Positions 7,510 to 15,892 of a DNA stretch of 64,000 bases are shown here, piece by piece. The DNA lies in contig NZ_VDUX01000001.1 of the NCBI RefSeq assembly GCF_008039565.1, positions 124,001-188,000 on the forward strand, given 5' to 3'. The notes below the pieces were generated by a model. It saw nothing but the letters and a program-made list of their open reading frames with translations, did not search any database and was not told the DNA's origin. Made by a program: the position numbers and the translations under genes. The stretch comes from Aeromicrobium terrae (GTDB taxonomy: Bacteria; Actinomycetota; Actinomycetes; Propionibacteriales; Nocardioidaceae). Numbering within the stretch: position 1 is the stretch's first letter; each line of letters opens with the position of its first letter.

Positions 7510-8781
7510 GTGACGTTCGACGCCCTCACCCGCGACCAGCTGCAGGCCCTCCACGACGACCAGCAGGCGAAGTACGACGCCCTCAAGGCCGCGGGACTCA
7601 CGCTCGACCTCACGCGAGGCAAGCCGTCGCCGGAGCAGCTGGACCTCTCGTCCGACCTCCTGACGCTGCCCGGGCCCGACTTCAAGGACTCCAAGGGCAT
7701 CGACACCCGCAACTACGGCGGCATCGAGGGCCTGACCGAGCTGCGCGCGATCTTCGCCGAGATCCTCCACCTGCCCGTCGAGCAGGTCGTCGCCGGCGAC
7801 AACGCGAGCCTGGCGATGATGCACGACTCGCTGGTCTTCGCGCTGCTCAGGGGCACGCCCGACTCGCCACGCCCGTGGGTGGAGGAGGACGAGGTCACGT
7901 TCATCTGCCCCGTCCCCGGCTACGACCGCCACTTCGCCCTCACGGAGCAGTACGGCATCCGCATGGCCCCCGTGGAGATGCGACCCGACGGTCCCGACAT
8001 GACGGCGGTGCGCGAGCTCGCCGCCGACCCGTCGGTCAAGGGCATGTGGCTGGTGCCCACGTACAGCAACCCCACGGGCGCGGTCGTGAGCGAGGCCGTG
8101 GCGGCCGAGCTCGCTGCGATGGAGACGGCGGCCCCGGACTTCCGGATCTTCTGGGACAACGCGTACGCCGTGCACCACCTCACCGAGCAGCGCACCAAGA
8201 CCCCCGACATCGCCGGACTGAGCGCCGCGTCGGGTCACCCGAACCGGCCGATCCTGTTCGCGTCCACGTCGAAGATCACCTTCGCCGGGTCCGGCGTCTG
8301 CTTCCTCGGCAGCTCGGAGGAGAACGTCGCGTGGTACCTGCGCCTGCTCGGCAAGCGGACCATCGGCCCCGACAAGCTCAACCATTTGCGGCACGCCCGG
8401 CACCTGCGCGACCTCGACGGCGTGCTGGACCTGATGGACCGGCACCGCGCCATCCTGGCCCCCAAGTTCGCCGCGGTGCTCGAGATCCTCGAGGACCGGC
8501 TCGGCGGTCATGGTGTCGCCACGTGGTCGGAGCCCAAGGGCGGCTACTTCGTGAGCCTCGACGTCGTCGACGGCACGGCGTCTCGCGTCGTCGAGCTCTG
8601 CAAGGAGGCCGGCATCGCGCTGACCCCGGCCGGCTCGTCGTTCCCGCACGGCCAGGACCCGCGCGACCGGAACATCCGGATCGCGCCGTCGTTCCCGTCG
8701 ATCGACGACCTCCGCGCGGCGATGGACGGGCTCGCCACGTGCGTGCTCCTGGCCGCCGCCGAGAAGCAGCTCGCGTCCTAG
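7510..8781 (+). CDS. PLP-dependent aspartate aminotransferase, subgroup Ic-like
   Basis: The 423-aa protein is a fold type I aminotransferase. The N-terminal signature LDLTRGKPSPEQLDLS and the block FWDNAYAVHH followed by the Schiff-base lysine in FASTSKITFAGSG identify the MocR-type/aspartate aminotransferase Ic family (PF12897) known from corynebacteria and mycobacteria, where it makes aspartate from oxaloacetate and glutamate. That reaction is therefore the likely one, inferred from the family. The GTG start at 7510 lies 6 nt after TAGTCT (7498-7503), whose first three bases are the htpX stop codon, so the transcript is predicted leaderless and independent of htpX. Glycerate kinase follows 3 nt downstream. 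Confidence 0.9.
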   Translation: MTFDALTRDQLQALHDDQQAKYDALKAAGLTLDLTRGKPSPEQLDLSSDLLTLPGPDFKDSKGIDTRNYGGIEGLTELRAIFAEILHLPVEQVVAGDNASLAMMHDSLVFALLRGTPDSPRPWVEEDEVTFICPVPGYDRHFALTEQYGIRMAPVEMRPDGPDMTAVRELAADPSVKGMWLVPTYSNPTGAVVSEAVAAELAAMETAAPDFRIFWDNAYAVHHLTEQRTKTPDIAGLSAASGHPNRPILFASTSKITFAGSGVCFLGSSEENVAWYLRLLGKRTIGPDKLNHLRHARHLRDLDGVLDLMDRHRAILAPKFAAVLEILEDRLGGHGVATWSEPKGGYFVSLDVVDGTASRVVELCKEAGIALTPAGSSFPHGQDPRDRNIRIAPSFPSIDDLRAAMDGLATCVLLAAAEKQLAS

Positions 8782-8784
8782 CCC

Positions 8785-9906
8785 ATGCGGGTGCTGGTCG
8801 CGCCGGACGCGTTCGCCGGCACCCTCTCGGCGCCCGAGGCCGCGCGCGCCATCGCCGAGGGCTGGAGCCGGCAGTCGCCCGGTGACGAGCTGACGGCCGT
8901 GCCGATGGCCGACGGCGGCCCGGGATTCGTCGATGTGCTGCACGCCGCGCTGGGCGGCGACCTCCAGGTCGTCACCGTGCGCGGACCCGTCGGCGCGCCG
9001 GTCCCGGTCACCGTCCTGCTGCGCGACGGGACCGCGTGGATCGAGTCGGCGCAGGCCTGCGGGCACCCGCTGCTCGATCGACCGGACCCGTGGCACGCGA
9101 GCACGGTGGGCGTCGGCGAGGCGATTGCGGCCGCGGTCGACGCCGGGGCTCGTCGCGTGGTGATCGGGCTCGGCGGCAGCGCCACGAACGACGGGGGAGC
9201 GGGCCTGCTCGGCGCGCTCGGCGCCACCGCGGACGTGCCGCTCGACGCCGGGCCGAACGGACTGCGTGACGTCACGTCCGTCGACCTCGCGCCCGCCCGG
9301 GAGCGGCTGGAGGGCGTCGAGCTGGTCGCGGCCATCGACGTCGACGCACCCCTGCTCGGGATGTTCGGGGCCACCAAGACCTTCGGCCCGCAGAAGGGCC
9401 TCCAGGAGGACGAGATCCTCGTGGTCGACCGCCTGCTGGACGCGTTCGTCGACGCCACGTGCGGCACCACCCCGGCCGAGCGGCGGATCGCCGACAGCCC
9501 GGGGGCCGGCGCGGCCGGCGGCCTCGGCTTCGCCCTGCTGCTCCTCGGTGCCACGACGCAGCCGGGGGTCGACCTCGTCGCCGACGCCGTCGGGCTCGCC
9601 GAGACCTGTGCCGCGCACGACCTCGTGGTCTCCGGGGAGGGCACGTTCGACCACACGTCGCGCAGCGGCAAGGTCGTGCACGGGGTGGCTGCCCGGGCCG
9701 CCGGCGCCGCCCGGCCCTGCATCGTCCTGGCCGGCCAGGTCACCGTCGGCACGCGGGAGATGCGGGCGATGGGCGTGGAGTCCGCCTACGGTGCGGCGGA
9801 CCTCGCCGGCGTCGAGGCCTCCCTCGCCGATCCCTACGGATCACTGGCGCGGCTCGCCGAGCGGGTGGCCCGCACGTGGTCACCACCCGCGCGTACCATG
9901 GAATGA
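8785..9906 (+). CDS. Glycerate kinase (GlxK/GarK family)
   Basis: The 373-aa protein phosphorylates D-glycerate with ATP, feeding it into glycolysis or serine metabolism. It has the family N-terminus MRVLVAPDAFAGTLSA with the glycerate-binding segment, the PMADGGPGFVDVL block, the Gly-rich VIGLGGSATNDGGAG motif and a C-terminal SGEGTFDHTSRSGK region, all typical of glycerate kinase type 1. ATG follows the aminotransferase stop by three bases, so the genes form an operon. A glycerate kinase gene near the erpA-like gene is also part of the mycobacterial neighbourhood (from memory, Rv2205c). Confidence 0.92.
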   Translation: MRVLVAPDAFAGTLSAPEAARAIAEGWSRQSPGDELTAVPMADGGPGFVDVLHAALGGDLQVVTVRGPVGAPVPVTVLLRDGTAWIESAQACGHPLLDRPDPWHASTVGVGEAIAAAVDAGARRVVIGLGGSATNDGGAGLLGALGATADVPLDAGPNGLRDVTSVDLAPARERLEGVELVAAIDVDAPLLGMFGATKTFGPQKGLQEDEILVVDRLLDAFVDATCGTTPAERRIADSPGAGAAGGLGFALLLLGATTQPGVDLVADAVGLAETCAAHDLVVSGEGTFDHTSRSGKVVHGVAARAAGAARPCIVLAGQVTVGTREMRAMGVESAYGAADLAGVEASLADPYGSLARLAERVARTWSPPARTME

Positions 9907-9961
9907 GTACCGCACCACCGGCGTTGGCTCTGTCTGACGCACCCCCGACCCGGGAGACCAC

Positions 9962-10327
9962 ATGACTGTCGACAGCACGAGCACCGACACCACCACTGCC
10001 ACCGACGGCATCACGCTCACCGCCGGCGCCGCCGCCAAGGTGAAGAGCCTGCTCGACCAGGAAGGCCGCGACGACCTCGCCCTGCGCATCGCCGTGCAGC
10101 CCGGCGGCTGCTCCGGACTGCGGTACCAGCTGTTCTTCGACGAGCGCTCGCTCGACGGCGACGAGATCCGCGAGTTCGACGGCGTCAACGTCGTCGTCGA
10201 CCGCATGAGCCTGCCGTACCTGCACGGCGCCTCCATCGACTTCGTCGACACCATCGAGAAGCAGGGCTTCACGATCGACAACCCGATGGCCACCGGTTCG
10301 TGCGCCTGCGGCGACTCGTTCCACTAG
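9962..10327 (+). CDS. erpA: Iron-sulfur cluster insertion protein (HesB/IscA/ErpA family)
   Basis: The 121-aa A-type carrier delivers Fe-S clusters to apoproteins in the cytoplasm. The three conserved ligand cysteines are in place: Cys50 in GGCSGLRYQ and Cys114/Cys116 in the terminal SCACGDSF. The N-terminal 16 residues are a low-complexity Thr/Asp/Ser tail. A TACCAT -10 candidate is at 9894-9899 within the end of the glycerate kinase gene, and a GGGAG ribosome binding site precedes ATG. Its place between glycerate kinase and adenosine kinase matches other actinobacteria. The product likely serves the Fe-S proteins of respiration (for example the Rieske protein encoded nearby), an inference. 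Confidence 0.92.
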   Translation: MTVDSTSTDTTTATDGITLTAGAAAKVKSLLDQEGRDDLALRIAVQPGGCSGLRYQLFFDERSLDGDEIREFDGVNVVVDRMSLPYLHGASIDFVDTIEKQGFTIDNPMATGSCACGDSFH

Positions 10328-10337
10328 CCATCCCCTC

Positions 10338-10471
10338 GGTGGTCGAGTAGCCGCGAGGAACGAGCGGCGTATCGAGACCACATCACCTTCGGGCCCAGCC
10401 GTGCATCGGCTGGGCCTGATTGCTTCCGAGGTCTCGGTACGCCGGACCGCTTCGCGGTAGCACACTCGACC
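10338..10471. repeat. Inverted pair of REP-like dispersed repeat units (copy 1)
   Basis: Two roughly 42-nt units face each other. The left unit starts GGTGGTCGAG and ends TATCGAGACCAC (10338-10381); the right unit starts GGTCTCGGTACGCC and ends CACTCGACC (10430-10471), so each is approximately the reverse complement of the other at its ends, with variable GC-rich palindromic centres (for example CCGCTTCGCGG). Similar pairs occur at 15737-15856 and 60797-60928. Such inverted-pair, intergenic, palindromic units resemble REP/BIME elements. The erpA terminator hairpin lies between the two units. Confidence 0.75.
10392..10416 (+). terminator. Hairpin terminator candidate after erpA
   Basis: GGCCCAGCCG (10392-10401), loop TGCAT, then CGGCTGGGCC (10407-10416) form a perfect 10-bp stem 64 nt past the erpA stop, followed by TGATTGCTT, which is only weakly T-rich. 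Position and stability support a terminator for the erpA transcript. Confidence 0.55.
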
Positions 10472-10530
10472 TCCTCATCCCGCTCGGGCGCTTCGCGCCC
10501 TCGGGGATTCGGATCGTCTATCGTGTCCGC

Positions 10531-11502
10531 GTGCGCCTCGCCATCTGCGGTTCCATCGCGACCGACCACCTGATGACCTTCCCCGGCAAGTTCGCCGACT
10601 CGCTGGTCCCGGAGGAGCTCGACAAGATCTCCCTCTCCTTCCTCGCGGAGGACCTGGACGTCCGCCGCGGCGGCTGCGCGGCGAACATCGCGTTCGCCCT
10701 GGCGCAGCTCGGCCACCGCGCCGTGCTGGTCGGGTCCGTCGGACGCGACTTCGAGATGGAGTACCGCGGCTGGCTCGAGGACGCTGGCGTCGACACCACC
10801 GGCGTGCGCGTCTCCGACACCCGGCACACCGCCCGCTTCGTCTGCACCACCGACTCCTCGCTGGCCCAGATCGCGACGTTCTACGCCGGCGCGATGTCCG
10901 AGGCGCGCGACATCGACCTCGCCGCGCTCGGCGAGTTCGACCTCGTCCTCGTCGGCCCCGACGACCCGGAGGGCATGCAGCGCCACACCCAGAGCTGCCG
11001 TGACCGCGGCCAGGCCTTCGCCGCCGACCCGTCGCAGCAGCTCGCCTGGGCCGAGGGTGACCTCATCCGCGAGCTGATCGACGGCGCCACCTACCTGTTC
11101 AGCAACGACTACGAGGCCGCGCTCATCGAGCAGAAGACCGGCTGGTCGTCCGCCGACGTCCAGGCGCACGTCGGCACCCGGATCGTCACGCGCGGCAAGG
11201 ACGGCGTCTCGGTCTATCCGGCCGACGGCGAGGCCGTCGAGGTCAAGGCCATCGAGGGCGTCGTGGCCGTCGACCCGACGGGTGTCGGCGACAGCTTCCG
11301 CGCCGGCTTCCTGGCCGGCATCGCGGCCGAGCTGGACCTCGAGCGGTCCGCCCAGATCGGGTGCACGATCGCCGCCAGCGTGGTCGAGACCAAGGGCACG
11401 CAGGAGTACGAGCTCACGCGTGACGGCTTCCTCAAGCGCCTGGGCGCGGCCTACGGCGACACGGCGGCCTCCGAGGTCGATGCCGCTCTCAGCCTCGGGT
11501 GA
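10531..11502 (+). CDS. adoK: PfkB-family sugar/nucleoside kinase, probable adenosine kinase
   Basis: The 323-aa protein has PfkB motifs: N-terminal ICGSIATDHL, the RRGGCAANIAFALAQLG substrate/lid block, and the C-terminal DPTGVGDSFRAGF signature with the catalytic Asp and anion hole. Length and gene order (upstream of ctaC, downstream of erpA) match the mycobacterial adenosine kinase AdoK, which salvages adenosine to AMP; the substrate is inferred from that. The GTG start at 10531 lies 6 nt after TATCGT (10519-10524) with no ribosome binding site, so it is predicted leaderless; the frame continues upstream into repeat-derived sequence that is unlikely to be translated. Confidence 0.87.
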   Translation: MRLAICGSIATDHLMTFPGKFADSLVPEELDKISLSFLAEDLDVRRGGCAANIAFALAQLGHRAVLVGSVGRDFEMEYRGWLEDAGVDTTGVRVSDTRHTARFVCTTDSSLAQIATFYAGAMSEARDIDLAALGEFDLVLVGPDDPEGMQRHTQSCRDRGQAFAADPSQQLAWAEGDLIRELIDGATYLFSNDYEAALIEQKTGWSSADVQAHVGTRIVTRGKDGVSVYPADGEAVEVKAIEGVVAVDPTGVGDSFRAGFLAGIAAELDLERSAQIGCTIAASVVETKGTQEYELTRDGFLKRLGAAYGDTAASEVDAALSLG

Positions 11503-11559
11503 GCGCTGGACTATCGTGTTGATGTCATCGCAGGACTGTCTGGATCAGAAAGGCACCCC

Positions 11560-12387
11560 GTGGGTCGGATGAAGCTGGTGGCCCTGGCCGCCGCGGCACT
11601 CGTGCTGAGTGGCTGTTCTCCCGTTGACGACTCCGACGTCAAGCGGCTTGCGCTCCCCGTCGCGGGCAGTGACCGGACCGACCCGATGTGGGACCTCTGG
11701 CTGGGCGCCTGGATCGCCGTCCTCGTGGTCTTCGTGCTGGTCTTCGGCGGCATGGTCTACGCCGTCGTGCGCTACCGCCGTCGCAGCGACGACGAGGTTC
11801 CCGCCCAGGTGCGCTACAACCTGCCGATCGAGGCGCTGTACACGATCGCCCCGGTGATCGTCGTCGCCGTCTTCTTCTTCCACACCGTCACCTCGCAGAA
11901 CGACATGCTGGAGAAGGTCAAGAACCCCGACCACTCCATCGACGTCGTCGGCAGCAAGTGGCAGTGGGCCTTCAACTACCTCGACGAGCCGGCCACCAAC
12001 CGCGACAACGTCTTCGACGTCGGCACGCCCGCCGACCCGGCCGAGCTGTGGCTCCCGGTCGACGAGTCCGTGCGGTTCACGCTGAAGTCGCCGGACGTCA
12101 TCCACTCGTTTTGGATCCCGGAGTTCTACTTCAAGATGGACGTCGTCCCCGGGCGCCACAACACGTTCGACCTCACGCCCACCCGTGAGGGCGTGTTCAC
12201 CGGCCGCTGCGCCGAGCTGTGCGGCATGTACCACTCGCGGATGATCTTCGAGGTGCACATCGTCTCGCGTGCGAAGTACGACCAGCACCTCGTCGAGCTC
12301 AAGAACAAGGGTGAGATCGGTGCCCCCACAGGCGCCAAGGAGGCCGACACCATCGCCGGCCTCGAGAAGAGCGGAGGCGAGGGCTGA
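11560..12387 (+). CDS. ctaC: Cytochrome c oxidase subunit II
   Basis: The 275-aa protein is a lipoprotein (lipobox LSGC, Cys20) with two TM helices (about 48-68 and 92-110) and a periplasmic-side cupredoxin domain. The CuA site is complete: Cys217, Glu219, Cys221, His225 and Met228 in [14 protein letters not shown], plus the His of [11 protein letters not shown]. It accepts electrons from the bcc complex and passes them to subunit I. GTG 11560 is chosen because AAAGG sits 6 nt upstream; the ATG at 11569 would be too far. A TATCGT -10 candidate is at 11512-11517. It overlaps ctaD by one base. Confidence 0.96.
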   Translation: MGRMKLVALAAAALVLSGCSPVDDSDVKRLALPVAGSDRTDPMWDLWLGAWIAVLVVFVLVFGGMVYAVVRYRRRSDDEVPAQVRYNLPIEALYTIAPVIVVAVFFFHTVTSQNDMLEKVKNPDHSIDVVGSKWQWAFNYLDEPATNRDNVFDVGTPADPAELWLPVDESVRFTLKSPDVIHSFWIPEFYFKMDVVPGRHNTFDLTPTREGVFTGRCAELCGMYHSRMIFEVHIVSRAKYDQHLVELKNKGEIGAPTGAKEADTIAGLEKSGGEG

Positions 12388-14132
12388 TGGCCACCACGGC
12401 AGCGTTCGAGGACACCAGCTCCCGGTCGGTCACGCGTGAGCGGACGCTCGGCCAGAAGATCGTCACGGTCATCACCACGACCGACCACAAGGTCATCGGC
12501 AACCTGTACCTGGTCACGTCGTTCTGCTTCTTTCTGTTCGGCGGCATCCTCGCGCTGATCATCCGCGCGAACCTCGCCCAGCCGGGGTCCAAGGTCGTCA
12601 GCGACGAGCTCTACAACCAGCTCTTCACGATGCACGGCACGATCATGCTGCTGCTGTTCGCGACGCCGCTGTTCTTCGGGTTCGGCAACGCGGTGATGCC
12701 GCTGCAGATCGGCGCGCCTGACGTCGCGTTCCCGCGCCTGAACATGTTCAGCTACTGGCTGTTCCTGTTCGGCGGTCTGATCACGGTCAGCGGCTTCCTG
12801 GTCCCCGGTGGCGCGGCGAGCTTCGGCTGGTTCGCGTACGCGCCGCTCAGCGACGCGGTGAACTCGCCGGGCATCGGCGGCGACCTGTGGGTCATGGGTC
12901 TGTGGATGGCCGGCCTCGGCACCATCCTCGGCGCCGTCAACTTCGTCACCACGATCTTCACGATGCGCGCACCGGGCATGACCATGTTCCGGATGCCGAT
13001 CTTCGTGTGGAACACGCTGGTCACCAGCATCCTCGTGCTGATCGCGTTCCCGATCTTCGCGGCGGCACTGCTGTCGCTGGAGGCGGACCGCCGGCTCGGC
13101 GCCCACGTCTTCGACGCCGCCAACGGCGGACCGATCCTGTGGCAGCACCTGTTCTGGTTCTTCGGCCATCCCGAGGTCTACATCATCGCGCTGCCGTTCT
13201 TCGGGATCATCACCGAGATCCTGCCGGTCTTCAGCCGCAAGCCGATCTTCGGCTACATCGGCCTGGTGGGCGCGACGCTGATGATCGCGGCGCTGTCCGT
13301 GGCCGTGTGGGCGCACCACATGTTCGTCACCGGCGCGGTCGACCTGGCCTTCTTCTCCTTCATGACGTTCCTCATCGCCGTGCCGACCGGCGTGAAGTTC
13401 TTCAACTGGATAGGCACGCTCTGGGGCGGATCTGTGTCATTCGACACCCCTCTGATCTGGTCGCTGGGCTTCCTCACGACGTTCCTCTTCGGCGGCCTGA
13501 CCGGCATCATCCTGGCGTCGCCGACGCTCGACTTCCAGCTGTCCGACAGCTACTTCGTGGTGGCGCACTTCCACTACGTCGTCTTCGGCACCGTGGTGTT
13601 CGCGATGTTCGCGGGCTTCTACTACTGGTGGCCCAAGCTCACCGGACGCATGCTCGACGAGAAGCTCGGCAAGATCCACTTCTGGCTGCTGTTCATCGGC
13701 TTCCACATGACGTTCCTCGTCCAGCACTGGCTGGGTGTCGAGGGCATGCCGCGTCGCTATGCCGACTACAGCCCCACCGACGGGTTCACGACGCTGAACG
13801 AGATCTCCTCGATCGGTGCGTTCCTGCTCGGCGCGTCCACGCTGCCGTTCCTCTACAACGTCTGGAAGTCGCGCAAGAGCCCGCTCGTCAACCTCGACGA
13901 CCCGTGGGGCTGGGGCCGTTCCCTGGAGTGGGCCACGAGCTCGCCGCCGCCGCGTCACAACTTCGTGTCGCTCCCGCGGATCCGCTCGGAGAGCCCGGCG
14001 TTCGACCTCCACCACCCGGAGATCGCCGAGCTCGAGCTCGTGCACAACCCGGGGGAGAAGGAAGGCCTGGCCGACGCGCCCGACGTCTCCGGACGCGGCG
14101 AGGCGATCGCCGACTCGAAGGATGAGAGCTGA
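12387..14132 (+). CDS. ctaD: Cytochrome c oxidase subunit I
   Basis: The 581-aa polytopic protein (12 TM segments expected) carries the heme a, heme a3 and CuB ligands: [10 protein letters not shown] (low-spin heme His), [14 protein letters not shown] (CuB His with the cross-linked Tyr), AHHMF (CuB His pair) and [11 protein letters not shown] (both heme His). It is the proton-pumping aa3-type terminal oxidase core. ATG overlaps the ctaC stop (TGATG). The last 80 residues are a hydrophilic actinobacterial extension. In mycobacteria ctaD is elsewhere, while here ctaC-ctaD-ctaF form a compact operon as in streptomycetes. Confidence 0.97.
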   Translation: MATTAAFEDTSSRSVTRERTLGQKIVTVITTTDHKVIGNLYLVTSFCFFLFGGILALIIRANLAQPGSKVVSDELYNQLFTMHGTIMLLLFATPLFFGFGNAVMPLQIGAPDVAFPRLNMFSYWLFLFGGLITVSGFLVPGGAASFGWFAYAPLSDAVNSPGIGGDLWVMGLWMAGLGTILGAVNFVTTIFTMRAPGMTMFRMPIFVWNTLVTSILVLIAFPIFAAALLSLEADRRLGAHVFDAANGGPILWQHLFWFFGHPEVYIIALPFFGIITEILPVFSRKPIFGYIGLVGATLMIAALSVAVWAHHMFVTGAVDLAFFSFMTFLIAVPTGVKFFNWIGTLWGGSVSFDTPLIWSLGFLTTFLFGGLTGIILASPTLDFQLSDSYFVVAHFHYVVFGTVVFAMFAGFYYWWPKLTGRMLDEKLGKIHFWLLFIGFHMTFLVQHWLGVEGMPRRYADYSPTDGFTTLNEISSIGAFLLGASTLPFLYNVWKSRKSPLVNLDDPWGWGRSLEWATSSPPPRHNFVSLPRIRSESPAFDLHHPEIAELELVHNPGEKEGLADAPDVSGRGEAIADSKDES

Positions 14133-14135
14133 GCC

Positions 14136-14531
14136 ATGCGTTCTGAGTACCTGACCATCATCTTCACGGCGGTCTTCTTCGCGTTCATCGCGCCGATCTA
14201 CTGGATCCTCACCGAGGACCCCACCGGCACGACGGCCCTGGTCATGACCACCCTGCTGTGCGGCCTGCTCGGCTTCTACCTGGCTGTCGTGGCGCGGCAG
14301 ATCCCGGCCCGCCCCGAGGACCGCAGCGACGGCGAGATCGCCGAGGGCGCGGGGGAGCAGGGCTTCTTCCCGCCGTTCAGCTGGTGGCCGCTGTTCTGCG
14401 CCATGGCGCTGGCCACGATCGTGCTCGGCGTCGTCATCGGCTGGTGGCTGTTCATCATCGGTGCCGGCATCGGCGCCCTCACGGTGAGCGGCTGGATCTT
14501 CGAGTACTACCGCGGCGTCCACGCCCACTGA
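14136..14531 (+). CDS. ctaF: Cytochrome c oxidase subunit IV, actinobacterial type
   Basis: The 131-aa protein has four hydrophobic segments in two hairpins (about 5-25, 33-52, 87-104 and 104-121) and the actinobacterial CtaF pattern FFPPFSWWPLF between them. It stabilises the aa3 oxidase in the bcc-aa3 supercomplex. It starts 3 nt after the ctaD stop. The last residues, WIFEYYRGVHAH, are also characteristic of the family. Confidence 0.93.
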   Translation: MRSEYLTIIFTAVFFAFIAPIYWILTEDPTGTTALVMTTLLCGLLGFYLAVVARQIPARPEDRSDGEIAEGAGEQGFFPPFSWWPLFCAMALATIVLGVVIGWWLFIIGAGIGALTVSGWIFEYYRGVHAH

Positions 14532-14573
14532 CGGCCGTCCGGCGCGGTCAGAGGGGCCACGTAGAATGTCGTG

Positions 14574-15731
14574 GTGTCATCCCTGCGCCTGCTGATCGTC
14601 CCGCTGTCTGCTGCCCTGCTCGCCGCCTGCTCCGCGGGCGACGTGAAGGACGTGGTGGCGCCGAAGGACCCGATCACGCTGGCGTCCAACGTGCAGGTCA
14701 AGGCCAAGGACGTCCCGGTCGACACGATCGTGACCGCCAGCGCCGAGCACGGCACCATCACGCAAGCGAAGCTCGCCACCGCGGACGGCAAGGACAGCCT
14801 CAAGGGGCGCGTCACCGGTGACCAGTGGGTCGCGTCGGAGCGTCTGGAGCCGGGCACCAGGTACGAGCTGACCGTCACCGGCAAGGGTGAGGACGGCAAG
14901 GCCGACACCCTGACCCGGTCGTTCACGACGCAGCAGCTCACCCTCGACCAGCAGACCTTCCCGGCCGTCGCCCCGCTGAAGAACGAGACCGTCGGCGTCG
15001 GGATGCCGATCATCGTCAAGTTCGACCTGCCGGTGAAGAACAAGACGCTGTACGAGCGCAACATGCACGTGACCACGGACCCCGAGGTCACCGAGGGCTC
15101 CTGGACGTGGCTGAGTGACCGCGAGGCGCACTTCCGCCCCAAGGAGTTCTGGCCGGCCGGCACCAAGGTCAAGGTCGTGCTGCGGCTGAACAGCCTGCCC
15201 GCCGGTGACGGCATCTACGGGCAGAAGGACCAGGTCGTCCCGTTCAGGATCGGGCGGAGCGTCGTCAGCACCGTCGACGTCGGCGCCCACCGGCTGACCG
15301 TGAAGATCGACGGCAAGACCGCCCGCACCATCCCGATCTCCGCCGGCGACGCACGGCACCAGACCCGTCGCGGCACCAAGATCATCATGGAGAAGTTCTC
15401 GTCCGTGCGGATGGACGCCGCCACCACCGGCGTCGACTCCGAGGACCCCGACTACTACAACATCGACGACGTGAAGTGGGCCATGCGCGTCACCAACTCC
15501 GGTGAGTTCCTGCACGCCGCCCCGTGGCAGGGTAGCAACCAGGGCCGCGCCAACGTCAGCCACGGCTGCACCGGCATGAGCACGGCCGACGCGGCCTGGC
15601 TCTTCAGCCAGTCCCGCCGCGGCGACGTCGTGAAGTTCGTCGACAGCCCGCGCCCCCTGGAGTCCCAGAACGGCTGGACCGACTGGAACGTCTCCTGGTC
15701 CGACTGGGTCAAGGGCTCAGCTTTGAGCTAG
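14574..15731 (+). CDS. L,D-transpeptidase lipoprotein with Ig-like domain(s)
   Basis: The 385-aa product has a signal peptide with lipobox LAAC (about residue 19), one or two immunoglobulin-like domains (about 35-240, of the LdtMt2 type) and a C-terminal YkuD catalytic domain. The catalytic motif SHGCTGM places His330 and nucleophile Cys332. The enzyme forms 3-3 cross-links in peptidoglycan outside the membrane. A TAGAAT -10 (14562-14567) lies 6 nt before GTG 14574, so that start is preferred over the adjacent GTG 14571 and the message is predicted leaderless. The gene separates ctaF from the convergent qcr operon. Confidence 0.94.
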   Translation: MSSLRLLIVPLSAALLAACSAGDVKDVVAPKDPITLASNVQVKAKDVPVDTIVTASAEHGTITQAKLATADGKDSLKGRVTGDQWVASERLEPGTRYELTVTGKGEDGKADTLTRSFTTQQLTLDQQTFPAVAPLKNETVGVGMPIIVKFDLPVKNKTLYERNMHVTTDPEVTEGSWTWLSDREAHFRPKEFWPAGTKVKVVLRLNSLPAGDGIYGQKDQVVPFRIGRSVVSTVDVGAHRLTVKIDGKTARTIPISAGDARHQTRRGTKIIMEKFSSVRMDAATTGVDSEDPDYYNIDDVKWAMRVTNSGEFLHAAPWQGSNQGRANVSHGCTGMSTADAAWLFSQSRRGDVVKFVDSPRPLESQNGWTDWNVSWSDWVKGSALS

Positions 15732-15736
15732 CCCCC

Positions 15737-15856
15737 GGTGGTCGAGTGCCCCCGCGAGCGCCAGCGAGCGGGGGTGTATAGAGACCACGTCAAGCGCGAG
15801 CCTCACAACTCGCGAGGTCTCGATACGCCGGGCGCCTCCGGCGCGCACACTCGACC
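15737..15856. repeat. Inverted pair of REP-like dispersed repeat units (copy 2)
   Basis: The left unit starts GGTGGTCGAGTGCC and ends TAGAGACCAC (15737-15786); the right unit starts GGTCTCGATACGCC and ends CACTCGACC (15816-15856). The centres are palindromic (GGGCGCCTCCGGCGC in the right unit). It fills the gap between the convergent L,D-transpeptidase and qcrB genes and may double as a bidirectional terminator. Same family as 10338-10471 and 60797-60928. Confidence 0.75.
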
Positions 15857-15892
15857 TGGCCGGCCGTTCGCTCGCAGCGCGAGCTCAGGCCG

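Noticed and set aside
5230..9681. A 1483-codon minus-strand open frame across five genes on both strands
   Set aside because: It is antisense or out of frame to well-supported genes (htpX, aminotransferase, glycerate kinase) and its translation is Arg/Gly/Ala-rich low complexity; long stop-free shadow frames are expected at this GC content.
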